A DNA stretch of 64,000 nucleotides from assembly GCA_013433145.1 (NCBI GenBank), contig CM024179.1, positions 6,421,300-6,485,299 on the forward strand, given 5' to 3'. The position numbers and the translations under genes were made by a program. The stretch is from Ascaris suum (taxonomy: Eukaryota > Nematoda > Chromadorea > Rhabditida > Ascarididae). Of this stretch, positions 1 to 13,885 are shown one piece after another. The notes under the pieces are model-generated. The model worked only from the letters and a program-made list of their open reading frames with translations, was not told the origin of the DNA and made no database searches. The number at the start of each line of letters is the position of its first letter. Positions within the stretch are counted from its first letter, which is position 1.

Positions 1-589
1 TAACCAGTTATCAAGTAAAAGAGCGACTGATGTAAAGTATAAGCAAAATTTTCCTCTCATTTAATATTCCTGTGAATGTTCGCAAAGTGGGGGAACATTA
101 AGTTATGATGCACGGAGTTATTCTGAGCTTCATGTTATATTGACAAAGCTTCACAAACCTATAGCTTTGCTTACTCCGTAGTTGAAAGTATCCAACAGAC
201 AGACACAGACGTTCATAAATATGTATAGACACAACGTCGCTACACTGCGTTTTTGCGAAGAAATTTAATAAAGTCGAGAATGAAAAATCAACTGTTGGGG
301 GTTGTAAAATTTTAGGTAAAAAGTTGGACGAATATTGTCAACGTGGAATGCTGAATATGTCATATGAAATGGACTATTCCGAAGCAGCTAGCTTAAAAGG
401 GGAACCGAACAAAAAGAGATTGGAATGCACATATGTGGGCGGCGACAGAACGAGCGCATTGCTGGCAGCTAGCATTGGATTGCTGCAAGCGAAGGCTCGA
501 ATATTGCATACCATGTCAACAGAGTCGACCGATATAAGACTGCACGTCAAACGCAGCTGCACAACTCTTCGACAACCTTCTATGACCTC

Positions 590-660
590 GCTCTCCCCTC
601 TAACCCCGCTCCACCCTTCACCCTTCCCTCCTCGCCTTCTCTTCCCTCTCCTCCACTTTC
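590..660 (+). repeat. Polypyrimidine tract
   Basis: About 70 bases almost entirely of C and T (tcccctctaaccccgctcca and following). It is one of a recurring set of C/T tracts in the window (see 3388, 10055, 25860, 37515, 41850, 63030). Confidence 0.7.
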
Positions 661-3387
661 AAAAGTAGATTCGAATAACATCGGGAGCAACACAACTTGC
701 CCGGTAGTATCATATTCAAGACTTTCTTTCACTGAAATTCATCCCATATGAGCACCATAAAACTCGTAGCAATGATGCAATGTCTAAGCTATAGCGCTGT
801 CTTATAAAAGTTAAAGAACTCCTTGTATGAGGTAGGACACTAGACGAATTGATACGTTAAACTAGAGCACAAGACAAATCGATAATCGAAGTGTTAAGGC
901 GCAGGCATAACAGAGATAAGGGAGCTGCACAAGCTAAGGAGATATGCTGGAGTTGCATGGTTTTGAAAACGTAGCATGCCTTTGAGATCAAGTGGATTCT
1001 CATTCTTCGGTCATGTCGCAGATCCTTTTATTGGCAGTTTATATTTTCCTTTCATAATGTCGCTTGGTTTTAAATTAGGTTGCTGAGAAAGGAGGAGGGC
1101 TTAATCCGACCTTAGCTGCGACCAGACGGGTTTGAAACCTAGGCGGCAATATCTGCACATATGGAAATGACCCAGTTCAGGGCAGTAGAAAGCAGGCTTA
1201 CAATTTCGTTTGGAGCCGAGTTGTTTGGAGCCACCTCCATATGGCCACGGATTGAACTAGGCCCCAATCCCAATCCTCCTCGGAATCAGACCCAGGACCT
1301 GTTTTAACCAGATGCTTGCCGGTAAATATGTCACCTCTGTTAATGAGCTTCTTCGATAAATACTAGTATCCCCTCTTTAATTTTCCACTCGTTCAAAGCA
1401 AGAATATGTTTGAACCTGCAGTTCGAATATCTACTAAATAATTGGCGGCAATTTTTCACAATAATACCTCATTGAGAATCGAGGCCATCCAAGCAGCATA
1501 GCAGATGTTTATACCTGAGAGTTGAAACGCATAGGTGATAGCTGGGGCGAGCTGATAAAAAGTGCTTCAGCTAGCGATTTATTGCACCGCTTATGAACGA
1601 CTGCCAGTAATTGTGTCCTCTCGTTTACAAGCACTTTGCTAAGAAGTGCTCTGCACACACGACTGCATACGTGTCTCTTGACTTGTTAACTGACCTCCGT
1701 CGACTGTCCCCTCTCAATTCCTCTCACCTATCCACCCTTCCTCCTGAAATGTCGGTGTCACGCATCTGTAGTGTTGTGGAGAGCATATTTTTTAAAGGGA
1801 TAAATCCACTTAAGGTGCAAAAAGCAGAGGTAGAGGCAAAGTTCCGGTTAATCAAAGATAGCAAGAGCAACAAGAATCCTTCTGCTAGAAGCCACCTCTC
1901 CTACCGGCTCTGCAGACTGTCTTAGTCGACTTCATAACAACCACATCATTGTGTGGAGATGCAAAGCTTGCCTGGTTGGCATCTTCAGCCTAGAAAGTTA
2001 CGAACGCAAATGTCGAATTAACAATCTCAGCAAGAACTTAAGCATCAGGCTCTTTTCTTTGATTGGGAATGAGTTCACTAATTTCGGATCGGCAGAAAGA
2101 CTCCCAAAATTCTTTAAGTGAAGTTATATTAAAGATGCGATGTTGCTAACTTTGAGAAAAGTAAGTGACATGCTTTTAACGGAACCTGACGGTTAAAACT
2201 TAACTAACTATTGCAAAAACAAGCACTGGCAACATGTTCCTAAAAGCATTTTCGTTTGATTTGCTGTTCCATATTTAAGGTGTTTTTTCACGCTGTTATT
2301 ATTTATTAGGCGCCGGAAGTTGCAAATTGATGGGGTTGCAGATTCTTGCTTTCTACTTAGGATGCTCTGACTCTTACCTCACGTCTGCTTTTCCTTTTAG
2401 GGCAAAACGGGTTATGCTTCCACTAGTTGGTCAGCTTCTAGTGTCGTCTCCAGCACTTGGAGTGCTCTTGTCTTTCTATGTGCACCAACTGACCTGAAAA
2501 AAATGCACCCAGCACATCATGCGTTCTCAAACGTTGTGATATAAAAATGTTTCATACTGAAGCTCTGAATGGTGGCAGCCTACCGCAATACCAACTTGCT
2601 CCATGCACTCTTTTGTTTAAAGAATTCGACTGACGGCCTCCTTCCGATTTGCACATCTCTTCCGGCTCAGTTCGCAAAGTCGTCCCATGAACAAATTCCG
2701 TTCTTGGAATTCCGGAGTCTGGAAATTTTTGGTCTTCAGACTGATTCAGTTTCGTGATCTGTGAGTGGAATTTTAATAAAGGTGTTAAGAGTGTTACTAT
2801 TAGGTAATAATCAGCAGTAGCCTAAGTACAAATAATAAAGCAATAAGTAAAGCTAGATTAGGACTAAATAGCACAGACTATCAAGTAGCAATGGATATAG
2901 TGGTAGTTTACATCTCTAGTACTGAAGCAAGGTCCTTGCGTCGACTGAGGGTATATGAGCTCCACCTACAAAAGCAGTTGCAGGCAACTTTCTGCCGGTA
3001 AATTCACGATGACAAGAGATATGGCCGCTGGATCCGTTCAACTTCAAGGCGCCTGGTTTCATTTTCTGGAAATTTCGGAGATGTTCGATTCATTCGGCAA
3101 GCCAAAGCTTGGGAATCCCGAAACTCAGAAGTACCGGATCTTCACAGTCTTTCGCTTTTCGAACCATAGATGAAAATCTAGTGCCGATGAGTTTTAAACA
3201 TCTGGAGTGCTGTGTAAATTGATTAAAAAAATGATGATTTTTTGTGACGCTATCGAGTCGGAACAAAGCGTGCACAGCTTCGTCGCCAGTGAAAATGGAG
3301 AGCAACAGATAGGTTAACGTGAGTCTTTGTGGTGGCGAAACGTGTATTTTACTTAAGATGCACGCACGTTAGGTCTTACCATGCTCT

Positions 3388-3430
3388 CGCTCACCTTCCC
3401 CCGTCCCCCTCCCCCCCGCCCCCTCTTCGA
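3388..3430 (+). repeat. C-rich polypyrimidine tract
   Basis: A run of C clusters (ttcccccgtccccctccccc and following). The minus strand carries at least four G-runs within about 40 bases, so a G-quadruplex is conceivable. No gene context is visible. Confidence 0.7.
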
Positions 3431-4594
3431 TCGAAATACAGGAGTTTAAAGACAATCGTCAGAAACGCTGAGTCGAAATCGGTGCATAAAGGTTTTCATA
3501 GATGTGCAATGCGGAAGTTGCTTTCTTGGCGTTACAGGCTGGAGGAGAACCTCATTTCAATGAATGACAAACCTCGCAGACTGCTTTCGCAGTGTAACGC
3601 GCTTGGCTGTTGCTCGTGATATGATTGTAGCCAAGATGTCAAGACAGGTATGGTCTGAAATAAACTGTGCCTTGGGGGCATTGCAAATGGGCTTTCCCAA
3701 GAAGCAAAGAAGACGTGGGAATGTGAATAAGAGTACGAGTTCGTTTGTATATGACGGGATAGGCACAGTGAGATGGGAAGAGAGGCGAAGAAGGTTTAGC
3801 CAAGTTTTGTTTATAGCTAGTTTAAAAAAGAGATTTTTCATCACGTAATGGATATGAGACATCTCAAATTGTATAACTGCAGTAGATGAGCAGAGAGAGG
3901 CAAGAAAGTAAATAAATACATTTATTGCGAACAGATAATTTCATTATCGTATGCTTCCGTAATTAGGTCCTCTTTTCCTGCTTTTGGGCCAAATAAACCA
4001 ATTATTTGGAAATCAACCAAGCCAAATGAGCCCGGTTGATTTTTAGATAATAAAGTGAATGTGCATTCTCTATCTCTGAGAGCTGTTTGTGAGCATTAAA
4101 TCTCTTAGATGGTATACGCTATGGGTGGCACTAAATAACGCCGTTGTTTCGGTTGAATTATTTGTTGATAGCACGTAGCAGGTATAATAAATAAGAGAGG
4201 ATTGATGAGGGAATGGCTCTAAAAGATTAGTGGCCAAGCATGTTGAAAATAAAACATGTATTGTGAGCGTAGCTGCATGTAGACTAAGCTTTCAGCGCAC
4301 ACTCGTATTAAGGAAACAATATGCAATGAGCATTCACGTATTGCAATTAAGGACATCGTACGGTTATTTTTATACCGATGACTTGGTTCGATTTGTGTTT
4401 ATACCAAGATCTACAACGGGTTTTCACCGCATATGTTTAGTTGCACAATAAGAAATAAAGAAAAAAAGAGGAGATAAACGCGCTTTAAAAACAAAAAAAA
4501 AAGAATGGCAATCGATTATAGGGTAAGTGTTGCTGGACGAATATGATTGACGAAGCGATAAGACAATTTTGGCTGTAGTACGACTGCCACACTC

Positions 4595-4620
4595 AGAAGC
4601 ACCATGTTGGTGGTGCTTCT
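4595..4620. repeat. Short perfect hairpin
   Basis: agaagcacca (4595-4604) and tggtgcttct (4611-4620) are exact reverse complements separated by a 6-base loop. There is no T-run or gene context. It could be a chance palindrome or a remnant of a small inverted-repeat element. Confidence 0.6.
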
Positions 4621-5585
4621 CGCAATTCGTCCACCTCTACCTAGCGTCTATAAATTTTAATGAAGTAAGCAATATAGTAATTGATCGAGAAGGACTTTGG
4701 ATCGAAGAAATGAGTGTAAACCTAAGCGTTGAATGCTATTAGTGAACAATATTCAATGTTTTTAAGGGGTACGGTACCTAATTGATCTAGAGAGTTGCCC
4801 TGGTGAATTGCTTTATTAATGAATGGATTTGTTTTGCCCGTCGTAATCAGTCAAATCTTCGATGATGATCGATCGCACTTGCCGCTTTCTTTATCGGTTT
4901 TCTCATATTTCGCTTTAGTGAGTTCCCATGAGCGAGGCACAGATGTTGCGAGCGTTCTTCGACGAACATCTACAGTCATTTCCACATTGCAGAGAATTTT
5001 ACCGCTCGTTTTGGTTTTGCACTGTTATTCTCTATTGCTTATGCGTCTATATGGTTGTTCTTTTGCGTCCTAACTTGCTTTCCCATAGAATTTCTGAACG
5101 ATATGAAAGCAACCACAAGCGCGACTTATTTATTACCTCATTTAATTATTTTTCTGCTTTTTTGTTATATATGTGATACTTTATTTTAATTTTATTTATC
5201 CATATTGTTTTCCATTGTCTTTGTTTCCGTTTGTTTATTGCCTTGATTTGTTACACTTTGTTTCTTGTCTTAATATTGCTTTAATTTAATTATTTATTGT
5301 GGTTAATCAGCTTATTTTCTGCCAATGATAATTTTGTATATTTTTCCATTATATTCGCGATTTCAGCAATCAACAAAGACCACAAATCCCATCCAGAATT
5401 TAAACGATCCGTCGTTCGTCCGAGTGATTTAATTTAGTGCCTAGCTGAAGAAAATTAGTTCTTTCATTAATGTTTATACTGTGCTTGTGATGGTGCGCTG
5501 GCTGACTGCTGTTAGAGATCATTTATCGAACTTTTGCTGTTAAATGTGATGGTGCACTCTTCAATGGAAAGCTTATCCATTTAGA

Positions 5586-5637
5586 GATTTTAGTTAAACA
5601 TCCGGAAGGCTGATTTTAGTTAAACGTCCGGAAGGCT
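5586..5637. repeat. 26-bp tandem duplication
   Basis: Two adjacent 26-base units (5586-5611 and 5612-5637) share gattttagttaaac, then a or g, then tccggaaggct, differing at one base. A weaker partial unit may follow (atatcggttaaatgctc). Confidence 0.85.
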
Positions 5638-8600
5638 CAAATATCGGTTAAATGCTCTTACATTGTTTTTGGCTTCGAATGCTACAGCTAAATTCCATGA
5701 ACAATTCTACAGCTAATCTCCTTTCGCTGCTAATAGGAGAACGAAATGTGGGGTTCTTTCCTGAGACCGATCAAGGCATGATGTGGTGCTCTCGCTAATG
5801 CCTTCCGTAAAATCTCAAGACTGAACGAGTCGGATCAAACAATTGTCGCAATGAAGTCCGAGCTTATCTGCCTTTAATTTTCTTTTTTTTTTAATCGTAT
5901 TTTTCAAGCTGAATTGTTTCGTAGGCTCAACTTTCGATGTTCTCCGATACTCCATATGCCTCCACATATGGTATTCCTTCCCAGATGATAAGTGCAATTA
6001 GTTTTCATATGTTTTTGAATAGTAAAGAAATTCCTGACAACTTCGGAGAAGAATTCCTGCCGCCGACTATTTTACAAGTGCAGTTTCTTCAGTGAGCCCC
6101 TATCGTCTCACCTTCTTATTCATTTTGTTGCTTTCGAGAATTCTCGTCTGCTGTTGTTCTATTAGGCATCTGTGAACACTTCTCCTATGTATGTTTTGAG
6201 CAGATAGCTGTCGTAGAGTGCAGAATCCATGTGTAGGAGGACCGAGGCCGGAACGGTGTTTAATTCGAGGCTGAAGATGCTTACAGCTTTTCTTTTCTTC
6301 AAGAAGGATGACAAGAATATTGTCCGTTTTAGAGGTATTGATGTAATCTTTGTAGCAAGTCCACAACGATGTTAATTTGCATTTTAAAAGTAGAATATTG
6401 AAACAAGTTCAGGTGATGCTACAGTTTGTGTCCTTTGATGCACGCGCACTAGCATTCGCTGTTAATGCTCGTGCATCATCATAGAAGTAAATAAAGAAGC
6501 CTAATGACTCGTCGTTCAAAAGCGTGGTGTGAATATGTTGAGATATACCACAAGGATTACTTAGAGCGAGTCGATGAGAACGGAAGATAATGGCTAATAA
6601 CCTTCGTTTTCTGCTGGATGCTGTGGGAAGTATCATTGGCTTATGATGAAGACAACGTCACGTGGATGCTTCTTAAGCGCTTATATTGAAAACTGTCACT
6701 GCAGTTATTTCTTAATGGCCATTATGGCGATTATATTGAAAAGCCAAACAAGTAAACTTTGTAGAATATTTGCATGATATTATTCAGAGTGGAATAATCG
6801 ACTGCACAAGGTTTTGAAGTAAATGGTATACTTTAGATGTAGATGAGGTGGTGCCGTACTTCTTTCTTCTCCTCCTTAGTTACCGAAGTTGGTTGGGGCC
6901 TGAACTAACCACGTGGCATTGGCGGACGATGAATTTTTGATGGCTGCAGTTGACGATCATGGTCACTAGCACAAACCTGATTTTATTCAGGTTGACTGAA
7001 CAAGTTAATATTGATTCCTGGTTTTCCTTTACTTTGTTCACATCAGAGCTGAGAATAGCCTGGCTTTTCATAAATTTCAGTAAGCAATTTCAAACTGCAG
7101 CAATTTGCAGATGTTTCCATGCCTCAGCTTACAGTTTGAAAGCGCTCTGCAATCTCAACTCCCCAGTTTAAGCTAGTTGTGATATATGCTGTCAACTGGA
7201 AATCCAATTGCGAACTCAATTTTCATCTCGAAACCGAATCGCAATGTCGTCATTTGCAAATTTTCTTTTTTCTTCATTTTTTCGCATTCCTTCCTTTCTC
7301 TCCTTTCACGTTACCTCCTTCTCCTCCCGGTCACTACTACTGCCAAGAACTGACGTAAGGCTTGCAAGTATGATCCCCCAGTCGGCGCTGATAGCTATTT
7401 TTACATATATTTTGTAGCTATGCAATATTTGGGCACAAATTTGGTGTGATAGGCAATTTAATATCTATGGATGTCCATTGATCGACGGATGTCTGTGGGT
7501 GTCCTAGGTTTGTCTATGGAGATCTTTCTGAAAAGTTGTGTTTAGATTACCTAATTAGCATACTGTATGAGCATTCTTTAACGTGCTTAACTGACTTTGC
7601 TTGAAACTTGTTAAGCATTTCACTGTTTAAACGCTATACAAATCAAAGTGGGTCTAAGTCATTCGAGCGCTGGACAAATTTGGGTTGGTTTCGCTTCTTT
7701 GTCCAGCGGTTGTGCTTCCACATATAACCTTAAGTGTTCCAACCTTGTCAGCACATATGAACGTCCGTTTCGATAGTGCGTTCGTTTTTATTCGCAGCTG
7801 ATATAATTTCTCAGTGCTCGCTTAACCGAATTTGCATTATGGCGCTATCATGTTGGAACTTACGTACATTGGTGTCTGTTCATTGATTTATTGAAGCTGG
7901 ATATGTAATTTGATTGCTATACACAACCGTCTACTTCCATAACTCAGTACCGATGAGCCTTGTGTTATAGAAATTTAAGAACAAAAAAATGCTGCTTGCA
8001 TCGTGTACTGATTAGATAGCAGGAAAACGAATCTTTTGCGGAAGGCTTTTTAGGCGCCCGAACTAGTTAAAGTATATAGGCATTGTTTTAGAAGTTTAAT
8101 TTTAGTTATAAATTGTGCAACTGGTCGATCATTTGCGAGTAACACCAAAGCGCATATCGTGTCAACTCTGAGGCGTTTTCTCGCTTTTTCTAAACGCTAG
8201 TGTAGAGTAGTAAAAGATGCCAAACTTACTGGGCGGATGCTCGGTTGCCGTCCTACAAAATAGACATATATTCACTTTTTAGTTGAAGGATTAAGTTGGC
8301 GATCGATAAATGCAAGTTTAAAGTAATGCGAACTGCTTTAGCAGCACAGCTAAGAATAATCCGATTGGTCGAATGTTACCTTAATATGCAAATAAGCAAA
8401 CAGATAGACATACTCATGCACAGACAAATATAGGCAATCGTTATCAATGAGCGCTTGTGTTTCATTTATAGGAAATGCATTTCCCAGACGTTGGGAATTG
8501 ATTTGCATGCGCGTTTTGTGCATTCTTACGACATCATATGTGTTTTTTTTTTTGGAAATAAGGTATTCTCAAAATGGGTGTGTTTTTAATATGAACTAAA

Positions 8601-10054
8601 TAAGCATTAATATATGCATTAATATATCGAGTATTGAGTTTGTATATGAATGTCTCTGTCTAATTCTTAAAACAGTCATTATCGGTAGCATTGTGTTAGT
8701 ACGCTTATCCGAAGAATCTGTGCAGCTACCGTGCTAGGCTTTCGAAATACCTTTGATAGCATTGCGACAGGTGAGGCCCACCACTTTGCCAGTGCGCAGG
8801 TATTTTTGCTGCATGGATAGTTCATGCAGCAACATGCATTTGTTACGCAAAATGGCATTAAATTTGTTCACCTGTTAAGACCAATATGAGTTTTCTGAAT
8901 TCGGCTTATTTGAGGATGTGCTCATGCTGCTGCCATTGTTTTATTCATCGACCAGAGATCTTTACTGCCACCTGCCTAACTCCCTATTACAAAAAGTAAA
9001 CCTTGATACTTCACAAGCTGTCGGAATTAGATTTTTAGTTTATTTGAAACGTTTTATTTGGAGCCTCAAATGCTTCGAATTGATTTCATAACAACGCATA
9101 TGCCTTGTTATGAATAAACTAAAATTACACTTAAAATATATCAACGTATCCTTAGACCTGTTAAAAGTAAGTGACGTCTTTGTCCCACTCCTTTACCATT
9201 CCACATACAACACTCACTCCTGCCATCGTCGCGATGATAGCAATTCCGCTTTTTTTCGCACGAATGTTTTATCACCTCCAATAAGCATCGTGCGCTCGAT
9301 GGAAATTATGTCTGTTGGTATTGAGGTACAGTCAGTGTTAGTTGTAGTTGTCATCGGCTTAAAGAATCATATTTTCAACTTTTTCCAACAGCTGAAAAAT
9401 GAAAACAGTCCAAGTTTGTTGATAACGAACGAGCACGGGCCGTGAAGCTTATGAATAAAGGGCAAAGTGATGCGTTAACGAAAAACTTTATAAGCTGGTG
9501 AGTTTCTTCCGCTACCGCGCCGTTAGGCGAATGGATTGTGCAATTTTCCGAAAGTGTTGTTGTTCATTTATGATGCACAATGAAGGCAATATATTTTAGA
9601 GTCACATTTGCTTTGTTTGCTTTTCGCTATTTATTTTGAGGAACCGTCTAAATAGTGCTTTATGGCACTTTTTGCCATGTTCAGTTTGGCCAAACACGGA
9701 TAGCCATATGGGCAAAAGGCGAATTATTGAGACTGGATCAAGGAGATAGTGGCTTTCTTTTGAAGTTCAATCGCTATGAGCGATTTCTTTTTTTCTTGAG
9801 GTCCAAATAGAAGTCCTGATTGATCTCCAAACCATTTTCTTCTTGTTTGGATGCACAAGCTCACGAAGAAATATGCGTACTTTCTTTTCTTCTTATAACC
9901 GTATCCTTCGTGATCAATAGAATTTGTTGCTGTCCTGAAGGCGTCATTGTTTGGCTGTCCAAAATGATCTAACGACCACCGCAGAAAAGAAGGCTTCACG
10001 TCTTGAGCTGAGCTGCTTGACTAACGATGACTGGAGGCGCGTGTTTCAGCTCCA

Positions 10055-10190
10055 ATTCCCCCCGTCTTCCCACTCCTCCATCCACATTCCCCTTCCTTCC
10101 CACTCCCTCCTGTTCTTCTTCTCTGTCCCCCGAGTCCCCTCTTGCTTCCTTTCTCCCTCTCCTCCCTTCCCAACCGCTGCCGCCCTCTAT
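10055..10190 (+). repeat. Long polypyrimidine tract
   Basis: About 135 bases dominated by C and T with few purines (ccccccgtcttcccactcct and following). The 138- and 121-codon open frames across it are Ser/Pro/Phe-rich and are explained by the base composition, so I do not call a gene. Confidence 0.75.
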
Positions 10191-11829
10191 TCATTTTCCG
10201 TTATGTTTGTGTTTATCCCATTCGAACTCTCTTATTTCATTAATTGCTTGGAATCGAAGCTTACCCGTTGCTTATTATTGTTCAGCTTGTTTAAATCTTC
10301 GAACTTTGTTCTGCCACGGTCGATCACTGGTTTTATTCAATTGTCAACCTTTATACTTTTTTTGTAAAAGTGCGTTGACACTGGGGGATTAAAGGTGACG
10401 TAAAAAGATGGGCTTAAAAAATTGGGTCGACATGTAATCTTCATTGCATTTAGTCCATTATACCGAATCTCGTCCCGGCTGTTCATCTGAACAGCTGATA
10501 GGCTCACGAATCTGCTGTTGGATTTATTCGTTATAGTATCTTCAAAGATATAGTCAGGTTAATAAAGTGCAACGAAAGCTGATGGAAATAAGGCTATCGA
10601 TAGGTAAATTTCAGCTGAAACAGCACCTTAATTGCCAACTTTTTAGCAAAGACGCCAGCCCCTTTCCCTTTGGTCGTCTCTTTTATAATCGGTTGCGTAT
10701 AGATGAGAGTATGTCTATTCGCGCGACAAGTTTTTGCAGCCTATCGGGCCCGTAAAAACGTGAATACGTTGTTTGCTGTTGTTCCTTCTTTCTTTTTTTT
10801 TTCCAGTTTTCATATTGTCGGATAGTCTGATGGGCTAGGGCATAAAAGGCGCATAATATTCCAGATTCCTGACGCGCATTTCTACGTATTCTCAATTTGC
10901 GTCATAATTTCTGGATATGCTCTTGCATCGAAATATTCTTATGTTCGTAAGTGTTATGTGTGAACTCCATCATTAATTACCTTGCATAGCTTATAGAAAG
11001 TAAGGAGTTTAAGGTGCGTAATGGTATCACCACTTATGTTCATTTTTTGGTTGCTTCTGCAAATACGTTATTGCGCAATTTGTGATCGCCTTCTCTATCT
11101 CCTGTGTGTCAAAGTTGGTGCTGTTTATTGCATAGGTTGCGAGAGAATTTATCTATTTTCTTGTATAGTTGCACCGAGATATTATGGGCGAATGGGATTT
11201 CGGCGTTGCAACTTCCTTGCGTCTTGAATTTGTTTGATTGAGGAGAAAATTTTTAATATTGAACCAGTCTCGTAGGTACAAATCTTTCCGCGTTGTAGCC
11301 GCGCTACGATCGCCACGGTCAAGCTTCACAGATCGAAATATGCCGTTGTCCTACTGTACCCACTTGTGCTAATGATCAATCGTTAGCATCTGTGTCGATA
11401 CGGGTAGAATGCGCACTAGTACAGATCATTATATGTCGATGTGGGTAGATCGGAGACGGTCGATGAGCGATGCAGTTGATGGTGAGGGGGCGCATTTCGA
11501 GGTCATTCGAAATGTTTTGCATGTCGTGCAATGTTGAGTATTTCACTTCTAGCTGTTTGCAGTGTTTTTGTTTATGTGATGTTCAGACGAATGGTTTTAT
11601 GTTGGTGGCTTACAAGGTGAATTGTGCATCTCTCATTATCTATTACTTACAACAGGAAATGTTTTTATTGGTCGCTTTATTACTGGATATGCGATACGAC
11701 CCCTTTGAAGGAAAATAACGATGACAGCCCATATTCGTCTAGTATCTTTGAAAGCAGCGAGGCGATCGTCGATTCTTCAACCAGTTGATCAATCTAAGAG
11801 TAGAGCTGATGAAGTTTGTGCATAAGCGC

Positions 11830-13118
11830 ATCCTCAGACGTTAAGGAGGAGGTACCCGTATTTAGTTCAGGTACACGGACGTGTTGATGAATGAGAAGAG
11901 TTGGGTTTCCAGGTTTGAGAACTTTTTTCACCTGAAGCTTGACTGAGAAGAGAATTGCTGAGGACTCAGCTAGTTGTTTTAAAAACGCTTTTTTATATGA
12001 GGAACACAGACAGATTTATATTTGATAGTGAAATTCTATTACTATTGGTGATTTTCTTCAAATTCTGCAAAATGCCAGGGAAATTTTCCAAACTCCTTCC
12101 ACGCCGCAGGAGCACTGCCTTATTTCTCAGGTTGCGCTTATTCCCCTCACATGTTACTGCTACTTCGTTTGGTAGGTAAGGCGAGTGCACCGTAAACGCA
12201 CCAAACTGTTCAATAAGCTCATGTTTAGAGACTTTAAACCTAGGCGTCATTGTGCTCAGAAATGTTCTTTTATAATCTGCAGTTAAATAAGATGATATCT
12301 GTGTCTTATCACGGTCACAATGTTCAGTTGTATCGGTTGAAGGAAAGTTATGAATGTTGATGAACCTCAAGCGTCGGTTCTGACCGGACGTAGGACCAAA
12401 CCTGGAGGAGCTTGCTATTGCCTCTGAGTTCTGTTTTTTGATTGTGCATCTTAGCATTTTCGAATTTCCAGGGTTGTGTCAATAGTCTGTTAAAGTTAGA
12501 GTGTATGCCGTTATCTGCAGCTCTTGCTTTACTGTGCATGCAGTGGCCAGGAGCTGTCCTACTCCACCACGTTTCTAAGCGTTTCCTGCATATTTTATTT
12601 CACTTGTACTTTTTTGAGAAAGAGAAGGATAACATTTATATCGTGAGAGGTTCCCTTCACCGAGTTCTATATCTGTTCCGTTGATACGGTTGAGTGACAA
12701 GAATATCGAGGAAGGGGGAGGGGGGGGGGGTCGTTGTCCGGAGGTACGTTGAGATCGAAGTTATGCGTCACGTTTTGTAGACTACATTCTTTCTGGACAA
12801 GTTAGATGAAAGGCAAAAAGTGTTTTCTGATCACGTCAAATTTTCCAGCAAATAGGTGTAGGAAGAAGCAGGAAAGGTGATTGTGAGGAGTCTTCAAGAC
12901 ATTAGGTGATGAAAGAGATTTTCCAACGTCACTGTTCAAGAGCAGAAGGTTAGTTGGAAAGAAAGGCGATGGATTTGTTCCCGAGAGATTTTTTTGTCTT
13001 TGCAGTCGTAATGAATGTTCAGAAATTCTAGGTTTGATTTGTCACAGCCGTTGTAAAAAAATCTACTCTCGTTTTGCACTTCCCTGTTCTTTGTTGATCC
13101 GATTAAATACCCTTTCAC
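11830..13118 (-). pseudogene. Unidentified coding-like patch, possibly degenerate
   Basis: I do not recognise this. Several minus-strand segments read like protein although no intact gene results. 13118-12960 includes SRFFYNGCDKSNLEFLNIHY and a DCKDKK stretch, then stops. 12400-12130 is open for about 110 codons (FINIHNFPSTDTTE, then PRFKVSKHELIEQFG, then SPYLPNEVAVTCEGNK). 11935-11800 reads KVLKPGNPTLLIHQHVRVPE before a stop. The pieces are in different frames and separated by stops. They could be exons of a real gene, a decayed mobile-element ORF, or a pseudogene. The amino-acid mix is balanced, unlike the low-complexity frames nearby. Type is provisional. Confidence 0.3.
12720..12730 (+). 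repeat. Poly-G run
   Basis: Eleven consecutive G, preceded by another G5 run. A mononucleotide tract with no visible function. Confidence 0.9.
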
Positions 13119-13740
13119 CTTTTCGGCCCGAATGATGGCTATCTGCGAGATGCGCGAACTGACGACGAAGAAGTCACGATGCGATGGGCTAAAGATAGAT
13201 GGCGAACGCTATCATAAATCGTCTCCAACACGTCGGGCTAGATTAGGTTTCAAGTTGGAATGGCACGACCCGTCGCTTGCACGATGCATGCTCAAGGTGG
13301 AGTCCAGACCGGGATGGCTTAACTCGTCAGCAGCAGTCTCAGGTTAGCCGCATTTTCAGTGTTGTGCATATTTATCGCATTACTGCCTCGTTTGAATTTA
13401 ACAGCAGACAGGAACGCAAATGCTACCTGCTTTGAGGTTCATTTGCTTCCAGAGTACTCCTCAACTCGTAACTTAAATGTGTGAGCTGAAGTTAAGGTGA
13501 TCTGCGAACAAAATGATTCTCTCACCTTGTTCCAAAATTCGCCACTTCTTTAAGAGTGTTGCGCTCCTACCTGCTGCATTGTCACACATCGTGCTGACAC
13601 ATATTGAGCTGCGGTGATTGTGTATTGTATCACAACGTCTGAGTGTTTGACACAATATTTTACCACGGAGGCGCTGCTGTAATCAGTTGGCTATTTATTG
13701 CACGTTCTTCCCTCATCTCACTATATTATATTTCGAGAAA

Positions 13741-13885
13741 AACTTAACTTATTAATCAGTGAACAAATAAACGGATGAAAGCACGCATAAATGTAATAAA
13801 TAAATAAACAAAATGTTTATAACATTCCTTCATGCAGAGACTGGAACAATGAACGGAAGTAGTCGTGCAGAAAACTACTCAAATC
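13741..13885. repeat. Nearly identical core of the left inverted arm
   Basis: This core begins aacttaacttattaatcagt and ends at aactactcaaatct. Its reverse complement lies at 15638-15782 with only about three or four differences (for example ataaac versus gtgaac, and caatgaac versus cagtgaac). It is much better conserved than the arm sequence on either side. Confidence 0.85.

Larger units (their letters stand above)
1..11800. other. Stretch with no supportable gene (intergenic or long intron)
   Basis: I read both strands and found no ORF with recognisable family motifs and no chain of phase-compatible exons. Open frames here are short (at most about 138 codons) and the longest ones run through pyrimidine-rich low-complexity DNA (590-660, 3388-3430, 10055-10190). 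The plus strand is visibly richer in T than A over much of 4.9-11 kb. The stretch could be intergenic, or intron of a gene whose exons lie outside the window. Confidence 0.6.

Noticed and set aside
324..668. 114-codon plus frame at the left end
   Set aside because: Its second half is translated polypyrimidine tract and the first half shows no motif.
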